Shown piece by piece: positions 23,938-24,092 of a stretch of DNA of 24,092 bases. Under the pieces are notes generated by a model. It saw nothing but the letters and a program-made list of their open reading frames with translations, was not told where the DNA came from and ran no database searches. This DNA is from JAAYBT01 sp964404395 (lineage in GTDB: Bacteria; Bacillota; Clostridia; Acetivibrionales; DTU013): the NCBI GenBank assembly GCA_964404395.1, contig CAYOKA010000023.1, positions 1 to 24,092 on the forward strand. The letters are read 5' to 3'. A program made the translations under genes and the position numbers. Numbering within the stretch: position 1 is the stretch's first letter; each line of letters begins with the position of its first letter.

Positions 23938-24092
23938 CTATTCCTCTTCGTCTACAATACCATATTTCTTTTTGAATTTTTCCACACGTCCGCCCGTATC
24001 GACAAACTTCTGCTTGCCTGTGAAGAACGGGTGGCACTTGGAGCATATTTCAACACGTAAATTCGGCTTCGTAGAACCTGTAGTAAAAGTCT
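23938..24092 (-). CDS. rpmE: 50S ribosomal protein L31, type A (5' end cut by window edge)
   Basis: The last 50 residues of ribosomal protein L31 are visible: TFTTGSTKPNLRVEICSKCH, then PFFTGKQKFVDTGGRVEKFK and KKYGIVDEEE. The CSKCH pair is the second half of the Cys4 zinc site of the zinc-binding (type A) form; the first pair would lie just beyond the right edge. It binds the large subunit and helps bridge to the small subunit. The acidic tail is normal. A strong terminator lies directly downstream. Confidence 0.95.
   Translation of the reverse strand, partial: TFTTGSTKPNLRVEICSKCHPFFTGKQKFVDTGGRVEKFKKKYGIVDEEE

Noticed and set aside
1..24092. CRISPR arrays, tRNA or rRNA genes, insertion sequences, phage genes
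   Set aside because: No regularly spaced repeats, no tRNA cloverleaf, no transposase, integrase or phage-structure motif was seen on either strand.

Overview
The window looks like chromosomal DNA of an anaerobic, spore-forming member of the Clostridia (Bacillota). The evidence is a leucine-type T-box leader, strong AGGAGG ribosome-binding sites with GTG and TTG starts, an SLH-like domain, rubredoxin, a YyaC-type spore protein and a PAS/SpoIIE-type phosphatase. Clostridial cluster III is possible, but this is an impression of gene style and not a measurement. Almost all genes lie on the minus strand. The exceptions are the AraC-type regulator at the left edge and the PAS-phosphatase near the right end.

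Layout, left to right. (1) 1-3900: an AraC-type regulator cut by the left edge, then uxuB-uxuA on the minus strand for hexuronate (fructuronate to mannonate to 2-keto-3-deoxygluconate) catabolism. (2) 3937-4757: an exported L,D-transpeptidase with a peptidoglycan-binding domain, preceded by a terminator-like hairpin that overlaps its apparent start. (3) 4758-8669: a tightly packed group of a NodB-type deacetylase with an SLH-like repeat, a PHP-domain phosphoesterase, an ATP-grasp ligase and an 89-residue protein of unknown function. (4) 8687-15165: the branched-chain amino-acid operon, transcribed ilvB-ilvN-ilvC-leuA-cimA, with a consensus promoter and a T-box leader whose predicted specifier codon is CUC (Leu). 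(5) 15576-17598: a 95-residue unknown protein flanked by inverted copies of a small dispersed repeat, an HtrA-type serine protease and a DUF951 protein. (6) 17648-19293: glnA and rubredoxin. (7) 19398-21948: a LiaF-like membrane protein, yyaC and the divergent PAS-phosphatase. (8) 21957-24092: prmC, a DUF1385 membrane protein and rpmE (cut by the right edge).

How the genes fit together. ilvBNC with leuA and cimA supply the committed steps to valine, leucine and, through citramalate, isoleucine without threonine deaminase. leuCD, leuB and ilvD are not in the window. No intrinsic terminator is visible between cimA and the end of the deacetylase gene, so the 89-aa/ATP-grasp/PHP/deacetylase genes may be transcribed from the leucine T-box promoter. 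That ATP-grasp/PHP/deacetylase set is the best candidate here for an undescribed system. Several intergenic regions also carry copies of a GGGGACGGTTC / TGACAyAGGGGGAC repeat family, one of which supplies a stop codon.
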